This document shows, one piece after another, positions 14,647 through 22,393 of a stretch of DNA of 34,418 bases. A model generated the notes under the pieces. That model had not been told where the DNA came from. It did no database searches and saw only the letters and a program-made list of their open reading frames with translations. Origin of the DNA: JBAZDV01 sp041669745 (lineage in GTDB: Archaea; Thermoplasmatota; Thermoplasmata; Methanomassiliicoccales; Methanomethylophilaceae); contig JBAYAO010000005.1 in assembly GCA_041669745.1 (NCBI GenBank), positions 1 through 34,418 of the forward strand. The letters run 5' to 3'. Within the stretch, counting starts at the first letter, position 1. Every line of letters begins with the position of its first letter. A program made the translations under genes and the position numbers.

Positions 14647-15210
14647 ATGAAATTCCCTCCTGCATCCGATGTCAGAAAGATGAGAAAATCTTTGGATATA
14701 ACACAGGCACAGTTGGCTACCGTTTCCGGCATCAGTCAGAGCACTATCGCTAAGATCGAGCGGAACTCGATATCAGCCAGCTACTCCACCATGGTTAAAC
14801 TGTTCGAAACACTGGATTCCATGTATCGCAAGGATGACAAGAATCTTGCCGCAGCCGATATAGCCTCAAAGGGCGTCGTAACCATCCAGAGCACGGATAC
14901 TGTACACAGCGCATCGAGTCTCATGAAATCCACAGGATATTCCCAGATCCCCGTCCTTGAAGGAGATGTTTCCGTCGGAAGCATAACCGAGAGGGGGATA
15001 TTCGAACTTCTGAGGAAAGGCCTGACGATGGATGAGCTCTCGAACAAACCAATCTACAAGATAATGGACGATTCCTTTCCGATAGTGACCGAGAACACAC
15101 CCATCTCGACCGTCACCTCCATGATGACCAACTGCAGTGCGATACTCGTCACGAAGAAGGGCAAGATTGTCGGTCTGATCACAAACGCGGATATGCTCAA
15201 ATTGATCTGA
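14647..15210 (+). CDS. XRE-type HTH plus tandem CBS domain regulator
   Basis: The 187-residue protein begins with a lambda-repressor/XRE helix-turn-helix (about 7-58; VRKMRKSLDITQAQLATVSG, then ISQSTIAKIERNSISASY). Two CBS motifs follow (about 70-125, VTIQSTDTVHSASSLMKSTG; and 133-187, FPIVTENTPISTVTSMM ... GLITNADML), forming one Bateman module. CBS pairs bind adenosine compounds including ATP, AMP, SAM and methylthioadenosine. Because the gene is divergent from methionine adenosyltransferase, SAM or a relative is the obvious candidate ligand; this is inference. The promoter is a perfect palindrome, suggesting autorepression. It converges with and overlaps the RNase Z gene by 14 bases. Confidence 0.9.
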   Translation: MKFPPASDVRKMRKSLDITQAQLATVSGISQSTIAKIERNSISASYSTMVKLFETLDSMYRKDDKNLAAADIASKGVVTIQSTDTVHSASSLMKSTGYSQIPVLEGDVSVGSITERGIFELLRKGLTMDELSNKPIYKIMDDSFPIVTENTPISTVTSMMTNCSAILVTKKGKIVGLITNADMLKLI

Positions 15211-16108
15211 TACCGCTCTTGGTCAATCGGAACATCTGCATGTCCCTGACGGCCAACGTATTGGCAAAGACGTCCTTCGCCTCGTTCTCGATTAGAACGA
15301 TATCATCGTAACGATTGCTTATATGGACAAGCATGAGCATCCCTGCATCGGCCTCCTTCGCTGTAACAGCGGCCTGCTCTGCCGTAGAATGCATATGTTC
15401 CGAAGCCAACTTTGACTCCTTCTTGGAAAATGTTGCCTCGTGTATCAGAACATCGACATCCTTTACGGCCTCCGATACCGTCCCGCAAGGTACGGTGTCG
15501 CCTGTGTATGCAACGGAGCAACCGGATCTCGATCTGCCTATCACCTGTTCAGGTCTCACACCGTTGACCGTTTCACCGTTCTGAAGTCTGGTGAAATCCG
15601 GTCCTGGCTGTATTCCCAGATCCATGGCTTTGGATCTGTCGAACCTGCCGCCGACATCATCTTCTCTAAGAACGTAACCCAAAGAGTCGATGGCATGTTC
15701 CGTTCTGAACGAACTCACGGAGAACCCTCTGAACTCGATCTTCTCTCCGCCTTTAAGCTCCACCAACTCCAACGGATACTCTATGCTACCCTCACAGGTG
15801 TCAAGCATTCTGGTCAATGCTTTCCCAGTACCTTTGGGACCGCAGACGAGAAGACGGCTTTTCCTCCCCGACATTCCCATAGTCTGAAGGAGACCCGGTA
15901 GACCCAGAACATGGTCGCCGTGAAGATGTGTGATGAAGATCTGGTTGATCTTCATGAAGGACAGAGGGGATACCATCATCTGTCTCTGAGAACCCTCCCC
16001 GCAGTCGAACATCGTAATGTTGCTTCCGTGCCTAATGGCCACACACGGCAGCGACTTGTCCCTAGACGGAACACTGGCCCCTGTCCCAAGAAAAAGAAGT
16101 TCTAGCAT
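15197..16108 (-). CDS. rnz: Ribonuclease Z (tRNA 3' processing endonuclease)
   Basis: The 303-residue metallo-beta-lactamase-fold nuclease removes 3' trailers from tRNA precursors. It has LFLGTGASVPSRDKSLPC, the zinc motif HLHGDH at residues 61-66, the flexible-arm region (GIQPGPDFTRLQNGETVNG), AYTGDTVPC (Asp ligand) and LIHEATF with EHMHST (second His). tRNA-Arg in this window does not encode CCA, so 3' processing is needed. The 3' end overlaps that of the HTH-CBS regulator. Confidence 0.95.
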   Translation of the reverse strand: MLELLFLGTGASVPSRDKSLPCVAIRHGSNITMFDCGEGSQRQMMVSPLSFMKINQIFITHLHGDHVLGLPGLLQTMGMSGRKSRLLVCGPKGTGKALTRMLDTCEGSIEYPLELVELKGGEKIEFRGFSVSSFRTEHAIDSLGYVLREDDVGGRFDRSKAMDLGIQPGPDFTRLQNGETVNGVRPEQVIGRSRSGCSVAYTGDTVPCGTVSEAVKDVDVLIHEATFSKKESKLASEHMHSTAEQAAVTAKEADAGMLMLVHISNRYDDIVLIENEAKDVFANTLAVRDMQMFRLTKSGIRSI

Positions 16109-16123
16109 GCAGGCAACCGATGA

Positions 16124-16327
16124 TCATCCCATATAATCAGGGATGTCGTTCTTCGTCTCTTTTTTGAAAATACGGTAATGGTCCTTGCACATATGGACCT
16201 GCCTGCAACTGTCGTCCTTGAGCTCCAAGGACGTCTCTTTAACCTTTTTGATGTTAAGGGACCGCTCTGCGGGCTTCTCACAGCCTTTGATATCGCAGAT
16301 CTTCTCCACATTCCTGATACTTGTCAT
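16124..16327 (-). CDS. Small Cys/His zinc protein of unknown function
   Basis: The 67-residue protein begins MTSIRNVEKICDIKGCEKPAERSL and ends with CRQVHMCKDHYRIFKK. Two N-terminal Cys (CDIKGC) and a C-terminal C-x4-H-x-C-x2-H cluster suggest one zinc site. Short proteins with this C..C..AERS...HLCKEHY pattern occur in methanogens, but I know no function. The ATG at 16327 is chosen because extending to 16447 would run through the divergent promoter and over the epimerase start. Its stop lies 15 bases upstream of the RNase Z start on the same strand. Confidence 0.65.
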   Translation of the reverse strand: MTSIRNVEKICDIKGCEKPAERSLNIKKVKETSLELKDDSCRQVHMCKDHYRIFKKETKNDIPDYMG

Positions 16328-16404
16328 GCTCTGTCTATCGTAGAACGATGATAAAGACATTTCCAATCCAAAGATTAAATTCCGATGAACACATGTGCTC
16401 ACGT

Positions 16405-17064
16405 GTGACAAAGGTATCTCCTTCCATGCTCTCAGCTGATTTTGCAAAATTCGGTGAGGAATTGATCCGTGTTGAGAGGGCAGGAGCGGATTGGGTGCAT
16501 ATCGATGTTATGGACGGTAACTTCGTCCCTAACATCACAATCGGTCCTGATGTCATACGCTCCGTTCGTTCCCTTTCCAGGATCCCTTTTGATGTCCATC
16601 TAATGATACAACACCCTGAGAACCATATCAGGGCTTTTGCAGAGGCGGGTGCCGATATGCTCACCATACACGTCGAAGCCGAGGGCGACAAGGAAGAGGC
16701 GATCGAGAGAATCAGAGAATCGGGCATAACCCCTGGAATATCACTCAATCCTGGAACGCCGTTTTCAGATATAGAACCATATCTTGATCGCGTCAATCTG
16801 GTGCTGGTCATGACCGTACAGCCTGGTTTCGGCGGACAACCGTTTCGTGAAGAGGTCCTGCCAAAGATCTGCGCAATACGCGATTACGCAAAGAAGAACG
16901 GTCGTAACATTGAGATCTCGGTCGACGGAGGCATAAACCGTACAACGGGGAAAAGATGCGTAGAGGCCGGGGCCACCGTATTGGCTGCTGGAAGCTATCT
17001 CTTCAAGATGCCCGATATGGCTTCGGAGATATCGCTGTGGAAAAAATTTGATAGCAAAGCTTAA
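16405..17064 (+). CDS. rpe: Ribulose-phosphate 3-epimerase
   Basis: This TIM-barrel enzyme interconverts ribulose 5-phosphate and xylulose 5-phosphate. From the GTG at 16405 it is 219 residues, with VSPSMLSADFAKFG, the metal pair in VHIDVMDGNFVPN (His32, Asp34), FDVHLMI, VMTVQPGFGGQPF and the catalytic Asp in ISVDGGIN, then the phosphate-binding AGSYLF. The GTG start is preferred because a TATA-like ATTAAAT (16374-16380) is centred 28 bases upstream and homologues begin here. An ATG at 16393 is too close to that TATA. In archaea it supports ribose phosphate metabolism. Confidence 0.92.
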   Translation: MTKVSPSMLSADFAKFGEELIRVERAGADWVHIDVMDGNFVPNITIGPDVIRSVRSLSRIPFDVHLMIQHPENHIRAFAEAGADMLTIHVEAEGDKEEAIERIRESGITPGISLNPGTPFSDIEPYLDRVNLVLVMTVQPGFGGQPFREEVLPKICAIRDYAKKNGRNIEISVDGGINRTTGKRCVEAGATVLAAGSYLFKMPDMASEISLWKKFDSKA

Positions 17065-17089
17065 TTTATCGCTACGGGTTTGCTGTATC

Positions 17090-17281
17090 ATGGCAGTCGA
17101 TTTCAAAAAGAGGGCGTTGTTCGGCAGAGACAACCTCATATACATTCTGACGGGAATTCTTCTGGTTCTCTTCATCGTGTTCGCAGTAGTGGATTTCAAT
17201 GTGGTAATCGCGTACGTGTCGCTTGCGGCTCTCTTCATGCTCCTCATGTTCGGCGTATCAGTATACCTGCTGGATGAGTAG
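17090..17281 (+). CDS. Small two-helix membrane protein upstream of FEN1
   Basis: The 63-residue product has a short basic start (MAVDFKKRALFGRDN) and two membrane helices (LIYILTGILLVLFIVFAVV and VVIAYVSLAALFMLLMFGV). This orients the N-terminus in the cytoplasm. A TATA-like TTAATTTATC (17061-17070) lies about 24 bases before the ATG, so it appears leaderless. It ends 14 bases before the FEN1 start and probably shares its transcript. It is not obviously related to the other small membrane proteins here. Function unknown. Confidence 0.7.
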   Translation: MAVDFKKRALFGRDNLIYILTGILLVLFIVFAVVDFNVVIAYVSLAALFMLLMFGVSVYLLDE

Positions 17282-17295
17282 AGTCAGGTAAGCAT

Positions 17296-18324
17296 ATGGG
17301 AGTCAATCTCTCAGGCATCGTTGAACCGCAGATTCTGGAACTCTCAGATCTCAGGGGAAGGTCGGTGGCGATCGATGCCTATAACACGATTTATCAGTTC
17401 CTCTCCATCATCAGACAACCGGACGGCTATCCTCTGACGGATACGAAAGGAAGGGTCTCCTCCCAACTCTCTGGGCTTCTTTACAGGACCGCAAATCTCA
17501 TCGAAGCAGACATAGAACCTTCTTTCATTTTCGACGGAAAGGCGCACGAGCTTAAGGCGAACACCATAGCCGAACGTAAATCGAGAAGGGAGAAGGCTAC
17601 CAGGGAATGGGAAGAGGCTATCAGGGAAGGGGATACGAAAAAGGCGTTCTCGAAAGCGCAGCAGACCTCCAGAATGACCTCTGATGTCCTGGAATCGTCG
17701 AAGATGTTGATCTCTTACCTCGGTCTTCCCATCATAGAAGCACCAAGCGACGGTGAGGCACAGGGTGCGTACATGTGTTCGAAAGGAGACGTATGGGCAG
17801 CCGCATCCCAGGATTTCGATTCTTTGCTCTTCGGCGCACCAAGATTGGTGAGAAACATCACGATAACCGGAAGAAGAAAGGTGCCTGGCAAGGACCTCTA
17901 CAGAGACGTAAAGACCGAACTCATCGATTCGGACGAATTCCTCGGATCACTCGGAATAACAAGGGAACAGCTCGTAGACGTCTGTATACTCATGGGTACC
18001 GATTTCAACAAAGGCATCGCAGGCATCGGACCCAAAAAAGGACTGAAGTTGATCAGAGACCATGAGAATATCGAAGGTGCACTGGCACACATCGGACAGG
18101 AAATCCCGGGCTATCAGAACGTAAGGGATATCTTTCTCAGGGGAAGATATTCGGACGATTACTCCCTCTCGCCAGAACCGGTCGATCGTCAGGCCGTTAT
18201 CGATCTACTCGTCGGTTATGATTTCTCCAGGGAACGCGTCGAATCCGCACTGAACAGGATCGAGGAATCAAGGAAGAAGAACAGGACAAGAAGACAGCAG
18301 AAATCTCTGGACTCCTGGTTCTGA
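17296..18324 (+). CDS. fen: Flap endonuclease 1 (XPG/FEN1 family)
   Basis: The 342-residue structure-specific nuclease removes 5' flaps in Okazaki fragment maturation and base excision repair. The N domain has VAIDAYN with Asp27 and FIFDGKAHELK. The I domain shows EAPSDGEAQGAYM, AASQDFDSLLFG, and LMGTDFNKGIAGIGPKKGLKLI (helix-hairpin-helix). The C-terminus ends in a canonical PCNA-binding PIP box, QKSLDSWF (335-342). The length is normal and all acidic metal ligands appear to be present. Confidence 0.97.
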   Translation: MGVNLSGIVEPQILELSDLRGRSVAIDAYNTIYQFLSIIRQPDGYPLTDTKGRVSSQLSGLLYRTANLIEADIEPSFIFDGKAHELKANTIAERKSRREKATREWEEAIREGDTKKAFSKAQQTSRMTSDVLESSKMLISYLGLPIIEAPSDGEAQGAYMCSKGDVWAAASQDFDSLLFGAPRLVRNITITGRRKVPGKDLYRDVKTELIDSDEFLGSLGITREQLVDVCILMGTDFNKGIAGIGPKKGLKLIRDHENIEGALAHIGQEIPGYQNVRDIFLRGRYSDDYSLSPEPVDRQAVIDLLVGYDFSRERVESALNRIEESRKKNRTRRQQKSLDSWF

Positions 18325-18343
18325 GACCTTTCGTCTCGCTAAA

Positions 18344-18408
18344 GTATATAATTTGGTTTTCCATAGACCGGCCTGCGGCCGGACAAGATAGCTCCGGCCT
18401 GGAAGTGA
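18344..18408 (+). promoter_or_regulatory. ileS promoter and structured leader
   Basis: GTATATAA (18344-18351) predicts transcription from about 18370-18375. The leader region has CCGGCC (18368-18373), GGCCGG (18377-18382) and CCGGCC again (18394-18399). The middle segment can pair with the first copy (6 bp, 3-base loop) or with the second (7 bp with a flanking A-U, 9-base loop), but not both. The second copy sits one base before the Shine-Dalgarno-like GGAAGTGA (18401-18408), itself six bases before the ileS ATG. The first copy may be at or before the transcription start, so the alternative pairing is uncertain. Confidence 0.45.
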
Positions 18409-18414
18409 CTAGCG

Positions 18415-21369
18415 ATGATAAAGCAGGTCCGCGCAAATTATGACGCACCGACGATTGAGAAGGAGATCCAGGCATACTGGATATCGAATGATGCTTACGA
18501 GAAGACCAAGGAATTGAGGTCGGGGGGAGAGGATTTCTATTTCGTGGACGGACCTCCGTACACAACGGGCTCCATCCATCTTGGCACTGCCATGAACAAG
18601 ACGATCAAGGACACCCTTATCCGATACTGGAGGATGAGGGGATTCAATGTCCGTGACCAACCCGGTTTCGACATGCACGGATTGCCCATCGAGGTACAGG
18701 TGGAGAAGAAGATCGGAGTCCACTCGAAGAAGGAGATCGAAGAGTTCGGTATCGATAAATTTGTAGACACCTGCAAGAAATTCGCTTATGAACTGCATGG
18801 GAGCATGACCGAACAGTTCAAGCAATTGGGCGTGTGGATGGATTGGGAAAACCCCTATCAGACCCTTAAACCCAGCTATCTCGAGGCCGCGTGGTGGACC
18901 CTTTCCCGTGCTTATAAACGCGGATTGCTGGAATCGGCAGACCGTGTGCTCACTTGGTGTCCCAGATGCGAGACGGCCCTTGCCGACGCCGAAATCGAAT
19001 ATTGGGACGAGGATGACCCGTCCATCACCGTGAAATTCCCGGTGACAGGCACAGATTATTCACTTCTGATATGGACGACTACACCTTGGACGTTACCATC
19101 CAACATGGCCGTTGCGGTCCATCCCGATTTCGACTACGCTAAGGTTAAGATGGTCGGCCCGAAAGGAACTGACACATTCATCGTGCTTGAATCTCGCGCC
19201 GAGACAATAGCCAAAAACGGAGGTTATGAAAGGTTCGAGATACTCGAGAAGATGAAAGGAAAGTCCCTTGAGGGTATGGCTTATGAACCTCCGTTCGAGA
19301 TCGATGAGAAATATCTGCATAGAACAGATTGGACATACAAGGTCGTCACTGCCGATTACGTTGAGAATGACAATACGGGCCTGGTACATACCGCACCAGG
19401 ATTCGGTCCGGACGATTACGAGACGGGAAAAAGATACGGCATACCGCCATTCTGCCCTGTAGGTGAATCCGGAAGGTTCACCGATGAGTTCCCGATGCTT
19501 GCCGGAAAAAAAGTGAAAGTGAGCAACGAACCGATCCTCCAGTACCTGGACGAAAATGGGAAACTATTCTCATCCGAGAGGATAAAGCATAGATACGGTC
19601 ACTGCTGGAGATGCAAATCACCCATCATCTATCGTAACACGAATCAGTGGTTCATGAAGGTAACGGCGGTAAAACAGAAGATGCTTGACGAGATCGACCG
19701 TGTCAAATGGGTACCTGAATGGGCCGGTTCATCGAGAGAGAGGAATTGGGTGGAAGGTGCCAGAGATTGGTGTATATCCAGACAGAGATATTGGGGGATC
19801 CCTATGCCTGTGTGGCGGTGTACCTGCGGTGAGAAGAAGGTCGTAGGCAGGTACGACGAACTCAGAGAGGGAAAAGGTTACACCGAAGGAATGGAAACCC
19901 ACAGACCGTGGATAGATGCAGTGACGTTCACGTGCCCCAAATGCGGCGGGACTATGACGCGCGTAAAGGACGTACTCGATGTCTGGTTCGATTCCGGAGT
20001 CGCTGCATGGGCGGATCTGGGTTGGCCTTCGGACACCGAACAGTATGATAGATGGTGGCCAGGGAGATTCATCGTCGAAGCACATGACCAGACCCGCGGA
20101 TGGTTCTATTCGCAGCTTGCAGCAGGTGTGATATCATTTGACCGCGCTCCTTACGATGAGGTGATGATGCACGGGTGGGTCCTCGATCCCAAAGGACAGA
20201 AGATGTCGAAATCCAAGGGCAACGTCATCGAACCGCTGCAGATCATCGGCGAAGTCGGTGCAGACTCGCTCAGATTCTATCTGCTCGAAGCGAATGCACC
20301 CTGGGAGGACACGGCGTTCCAGAAGGATGGACCCAAAGGTGCCAGAAAGGTCCTCAATACCTATTGGAACGTTGTGAATTTCGCATCCACCTACATGAAC
20401 ATAGACGGTTACGATCCGGAACTGCATACTTTGGAATCTGTCAGTAAGTATCTCAGGAACGAGGACCTTTGGATGCTTTCAAAGACGGAGAGGATGAAGA
20501 AGAATGCAACTGAATTCCTTGAGACCAGAGAGCTTCAGAAGGTCAGCCGTGTTCTTGACGATTACATCCTTGAAGATCTGTCCAGATGGTATGTCCGTCT
20601 CGTGAGGGACAGGACCTGGACGGAGAACGAAGATTCAGAGGAGGATAAAAATGCCTCGTACTTCGTACTTCATTACGCGATAATGAGCACTGCTCTTTCG
20701 ATCGCGCCGCTTTGTCCGCATATCGCAGAAGAGGTCTATCAGCACATGGGCGGTAAACTCATAAGCGTTCATATGGAGGATTGGCCGAAATACAACGCGT
20801 CTTTGCTCAACGACGGCATAGAATACAGCATGAAACTGATTCAGGACATCGTGGAGATAATAGCGGCCGAAAGACAGAAGATGGGCAGTAAGCTCAGATG
20901 GCCTCTGAAGTCTCTCACCGTGAAAGGCGATAATGATGATGTCAACAGTGCTGTGAGGATGTTCGAACATGTCCTGGCACAGCAGGGAAACATCAAAGAG
21001 ATATTGTATTCAAATGAAACGGTCGAAAATTCTGACACAGTGACCGGGGTCAGCTTCGGACCCGGTGTGATGTACATAGACTTCGAGATAACTCCGGAGA
21101 TCGAAGCCGAAGGCTACGCCAGAGAGCTCATCCGCAGGATACAGCAGATGCGTAAGGATATGAAATTGAACGTAGAACAGTACATCAACTGCGAAGTGAG
21201 ATCGGATCCGCATCTCACAGACCTCTTCATAACATGGAAGGAACACATCTCCAATGAGGTTAGAGCGAAGAACCTCACATTCACCGACAGTCCCGGCGGC
21301 GATGAAATAAAGACGTGGGACGTTACGGGAAAGGACATCACCATCGGGATCAGTTCCATTGTCCTCTAA
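18415..21369 (+). CDS. ileS: Isoleucyl-tRNA synthetase
   Basis: This 984-residue class Ia enzyme charges tRNA-Ile. The HIGH-type motif reads HLGT (residues 55-58, within YTTGSIHLGTAMN) and KMSKS is intact at about residue 595. The editing domain is recognisable by WTTTPWTLPSNMAVAV and the TAPGFGPDDYETG segment. Cys pairs in TWCPRCE, HCWRCKSP, WRCTCGE and FTCPKCGG probably bind zinc. The long C-terminal anticodon-binding region is of the archaeal/eukaryotic type. A strong Shine-Dalgarno-like site and a structured leader precede it, and a GNRA-loop terminator follows. Confidence 0.97.
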   Translation: MIKQVRANYDAPTIEKEIQAYWISNDAYEKTKELRSGGEDFYFVDGPPYTTGSIHLGTAMNKTIKDTLIRYWRMRGFNVRDQPGFDMHGLPIEVQVEKKIGVHSKKEIEEFGIDKFVDTCKKFAYELHGSMTEQFKQLGVWMDWENPYQTLKPSYLEAAWWTLSRAYKRGLLESADRVLTWCPRCETALADAEIEYWDEDDPSITVKFPVTGTDYSLLIWTTTPWTLPSNMAVAVHPDFDYAKVKMVGPKGTDTFIVLESRAETIAKNGGYERFEILEKMKGKSLEGMAYEPPFEIDEKYLHRTDWTYKVVTADYVENDNTGLVHTAPGFGPDDYETGKRYGIPPFCPVGESGRFTDEFPMLAGKKVKVSNEPILQYLDENGKLFSSERIKHRYGHCWRCKSPIIYRNTNQWFMKVTAVKQKMLDEIDRVKWVPEWAGSSRERNWVEGARDWCISRQRYWGIPMPVWRCTCGEKKVVGRYDELREGKGYTEGMETHRPWIDAVTFTCPKCGGTMTRVKDVLDVWFDSGVAAWADLGWPSDTEQYDRWWPGRFIVEAHDQTRGWFYSQLAAGVISFDRAPYDEVMMHGWVLDPKGQKMSKSKGNVIEPLQIIGEVGADSLRFYLLEANAPWEDTAFQKDGPKGARKVLNTYWNVVNFASTYMNIDGYDPELHTLESVSKYLRNEDLWMLSKTERMKKNATEFLETRELQKVSRVLDDYILEDLSRWYVRLVRDRTWTENEDSEEDKNASYFVLHYAIMSTALSIAPLCPHIAEEVYQHMGGKLISVHMEDWPKYNASLLNDGIEYSMKLIQDIVEIIAAERQKMGSKLRWPLKSLTVKGDNDDVNSAVRMFEHVLAQQGNIKEILYSNETVENSDTVTGVSFGPGVMYIDFEITPEIEAEGYARELIRRIQQMRKDMKLNVEQYINCEVRSDPHLTDLFITWKEHISNEVRAKNLTFTDSPGGDEIKTWDVTGKDITIGISSIVL

Positions 21370-21376
21370 ACATCCT

Positions 21377-21412
21377 GGGGTGTGGCGACACATCCCTTTT
21401 AAAAATTTTTTT
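21377..21412 (+). terminator. Hairpin and T-tract terminator of ileS
   Basis: GGGGTGTG (21377-21384) pairs with CACATCCC (21389-21396) over 8 bp, with one G-U, capped by a GCGA tetraloop. TTTT, AAAAA and seven Ts follow up to 21412. It begins seven bases after the ileS stop and looks like an intrinsic terminator. Confidence 0.75.
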
Positions 21413-21440
21413 CATTCTGTATTGGACTCTTTACAGAATG
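21413..21440. repeat. Inverted repeat after the ileS terminator
   Basis: CATTCTGTA (21413-21421) and TACAGAATG (21432-21440) form a perfect 9-base inverted repeat with a 10-base loop immediately after the ileS T-tract. It also lies downstream of the minus-strand phosphomevalonate dehydratase genes, and may stop or stabilise transcripts from that side. Confidence 0.5.
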
Positions 21441-21516
21441 GATGTTCTTTCCACTTTACGACATATGAAAAACGGATCTATTCGGACGAATGCCGAAAAT
21501 ATATATGCTGACCTTG

Positions 21517-21624
21517 TTAAACGCCCTTTGCCTTGATCGTTCCGAACAACGTCTGCGAGGCAAACATGAATCCGATATGATTTCCGGACAGGAGCCATAT
21601 GTTCTGAAGTATTGGATCAATCAT
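21517..21624 (-). CDS. Candidate 35-residue small protein coupled to the dehydratase-Nudix gene
   Basis: An ATG at 21624 overlaps the last eight bases of the dehydratase-Nudix gene and opens a 35-codon frame ending in TAA. The product (MIDPILQNIWLLSGNHIG, then FMFASQTLFGTIKAKGV) is moderately hydrophobic with a basic tail, like a small membrane-associated protein. Stop-start overlaps are the rule between real genes in this window, which supports it. The short length means it could still be chance, and I recognise no family. Confidence 0.35.
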   Translation of the reverse strand: MIDPILQNIWLLSGNHIGFMFASQTLFGTIKAKGV

Positions 21625-22393
21625 CCGCCGTTAATGCTTCGATAACATCCAGCGTACCTTGGACAAGCTCCAATCCTTTTATCTCTTCTATATCGAGAAG
21701 CCTGAATTCCTCATTCTCTTCGTTGATCACCGGAACTGCACCGTCGGCTTTGAACATGAACGGATAGACTTTCCAGATCACATTCTTCTCCCTGACGTGG
21801 ATCGGCAGGAGATCCTTTAACGGCCTGGTGACCGCAATCCCTGTCTCTTCTTCGATCTCTCTGACTGCAGCGGCCTCCGGGCTCTCTCCGTATTCTATCT
21901 TACCTGCACACAGTGACCAGACATCTGGAAAAGATCTTGCGGTTGCCGGACGTTTGAGTACCAGTATCTTCCCGTCGATCAGGATGACGGATGAGACCGA
22001 TTCTACACTCTTTACGTCCACGAGCTCTACAGTGCCATTGTCAGCATTCACGATCGCCCTGTCACCGTCCCTCAGCAGATCCACATCGATACGGTCTATC
22101 ATCGGTATCGATGATATCACCGCACCTGTGGCGACGATCGTCTCCGCCGTGGAGTTTATTATAGCGACCGGTGCCTTGCTGTGGACCTTCAAGTCGTACA
22201 TCACGAATGAACCTACGGTACTCCCCTTCCCGCTTGGGAAGACAAGCACCCTGTCTGCGACATTGCCGCCTTTTTCAACTTTTATGTCTCCTGATGAAGC
22301 TTCCACTCCGCCAAGAAAACTGAGAGGTTCGTTCAATCTTAGTATACTGCCCTCTGCCTTACCTTTCGAGATAGGACGTCCCTCTATGATCAT
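21617..22393 (-). CDS. Phosphomevalonate dehydratase small subunit (aconitase X swivel domain) fused to a Nudix hydrolase
   Basis: Residues 1 to about 128 are the aconitase-X small/swivel subunit: IIEGRPISKGKAEGSILRL, SFLGGVEASSGDIK, VLVFPSGKGSTVGSFVMYDL, APVAIINSTAETIVATGAVI, SSIPMIDRID. With the large subunit it forms the enzyme converting mevalonate 5-phosphate to trans-anhydromevalonate 5-phosphate in the archaeal mevalonate pathway. From about residue 130 the same frame continues into a complete Nudix hydrolase domain. Its Nudix box, GKIEYGESPEAAAVREIEEE followed by TGI, fits G-x5-E-x7-REU-x-EE-x-G-U. The small subunit is normally a separate protein of about 130-150 residues. The start at 22393 is fixed by an ATGA overlap with the large subunit. 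The Nudix substrate is unknown. Confidence 0.88.
   Translation of the reverse strand: MIIEGRPISKGKAEGSILRLNEPLSFLGGVEASSGDIKVEKGGNVADRVLVFPSGKGSTVGSFVMYDLKVHSKAPVAIINSTAETIVATGAVISSIPMIDRIDVDLLRDGDRAIVNADNGTVELVDVKSVESVSSVILIDGKILVLKRPATARSFPDVWSLCAGKIEYGESPEAAAVREIEEETGIAVTRPLKDLLPIHVREKNVIWKVYPFMFKADGAVPVINEENEEFRLLDIEEIKGLELVQGTLDVIEALTADD

Noticed and set aside
17279..17281. TAG stop of the small membrane protein as a readthrough fusion to FEN1
   Set aside because: The frame after TAG is not the FEN1 frame, and FEN1 has its own ATG 14 bases later.
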